Assembly (NCBI RefSeq): GCF_021290925.1
Contig: NZ_JAJSLX010000004.1
Location: 248,001 to 312,000 of the forward strand
Length of the DNA stretch: 64,000 nt
Direction of reading: 5' to 3'
From: Sessilibacter corallicola
GTDB lineage: Bacteria > Pseudomonadota > Gammaproteobacteria > Pseudomonadales > Cellvibrionaceae
A program made the position numbers and the translations under genes. The notes beneath the pieces are model-generated. The model did no database searches. It was not told the origin of the DNA and saw nothing but the letters and a program-made list of their open reading frames with translations. Positions 63,564-64,000 of this stretch are shown here, one piece after another. The stretch's first letter is position 1. Each line of letters starts with the position of its first letter.

Positions 63564-64000
63564 TAGGATTCTCCGGTTTAATTCCAAGTAGTATTGTTGG
63601 TTAATAATACGGGCGGTCTGACTAAATTCAAGAGTCTAGGACCGTTAAAGTACTTTTTATTATGGTTAATCAAGGATTTTTACCAAAATAATTCCAGATT
63701 GTCGATTATCTTTAAAAATCCATTTAATTCAAAAGGTTACTAAATTTGGTTAACCAATTTAATAATCAGAATTATGATGTTACTTGCCTCTTTTAGCAAA
63801 TCTTAGACCGCTCATTAAAGACACAATTGTTTTCGTGGTCTCAGTTGTTTGCCGGTTCAACTAATCCTAAATAATCAGTTAAGTTAACTAATTTATTAGC
63901 TACGGTAACCGATCTTACGATCTTTAATAGTCCTTTAGATTGTAGTAACACGCTTAAAGTTTAATTTTGAATCAAAGAAATCTTTTCAGCTTGCCGACCA
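63564..64000. other. Upstream region of yccA, no supported gene
   Basis: About 440 AT-rich bases to the window edge. It should hold the yccA promoter. No coding frame, RNA gene or repeat can be supported. Confidence 0.4.

Noticed and set aside
1-64000. CRISPR arrays, tRNA or rRNA genes, prophage
   Set aside because: No regular direct repeats with spacers, no tRNA-like cloverleaf and no phage structural genes were seen by eye; a tRNAscan or CRISPR-finder run was not possible.

Overview
The window comes from a gammaproteobacterial chromosome. The evidence is the gene order bax-inhibitor (yccA)-tusDCBE, the DUF1302/DUF1329 pair, many AraC regulators of the Arabinose_bd type, and an HoxK/HupS-type uptake hydrogenase locus. 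A marine Cellvibrionales-like bacterium is my best guess; the lineage is inferred, not shown. No tRNA, rRNA or CRISPR array was seen.

Region 1 (1-21.7 kb) is catabolic. A LysR regulator cut by the window edge is divergent from an aldehyde dehydrogenase, a cholesterol-oxidase-type GMC oxidoreductase and an acyl-CoA ligase. Then come an IS66 relic, a DUF1329/DUF1302 envelope pair, an IS5 relic, two convergent AraC regulators, a TauD-type dioxygenase with an SCP2 domain protein, an FAH-family enzyme, an enoyl-CoA hydratase, an SDR, a GST-like protein, an MDR oxidoreductase, two tautomerase-fold proteins and a GntP permease. Together these suggest oxidation of a hydrophobic alcohol or aldehyde to an acyl-CoA and its further breakdown. 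The substrate is unknown.

Region 2 (21.7-26.6 kb) is accessory. It holds a fossil of the C-terminus of a [NiFe]-hydrogenase large subunit. Next is a row of four same-strand small genes, each followed at once by an attC-like site. I read this as an integron cassette array without an integrase in view (CALIN). One cassette encodes a two-TM protein with a possible PD-(D/E)XK-like domain.

Region 3 (26.7-33.5 kb) carries a second aldehyde dehydrogenase/GMC oxidoreductase pair with its own AraC regulator, then a histone-deacetylase-family protein with a phosphotransferase.

Region 4 (34-43.5 kb) is low in recognisable function. It has a helical-repeat protein, small secreted proteins, an orphan glycine-rich tail of a probable Rhs/polymorphic toxin, a macro-domain protein and a lipoprotein, followed by a PAS-GGDEF-EAL protein, an AraC regulator and an SDR.

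Region 5 (43.5-61.3 kb) is a complete oxygen-tolerant (group 1d type) membrane-bound hydrogenase locus: hupSLC, hupDFGHIJK, hypAB, hoxA, hypFCDE, then yjbQ. The small subunit has all six cysteines of the [4Fe-3S] proximal cluster. A -24/-12 sigma-54 promoter with an IHF-like site lies upstream of hupS, matching the NtrC-family activator HoxA encoded in the locus. The order follows the Ralstonia MBH operon (hoxKGZMLOQRTV-hypABFCDE), except that hoxA sits between hypB and hypF.

Region 6 (61.3-64 kb), convergent to region 5, is yccA-tusDCBE for tRNA 2-thiolation.
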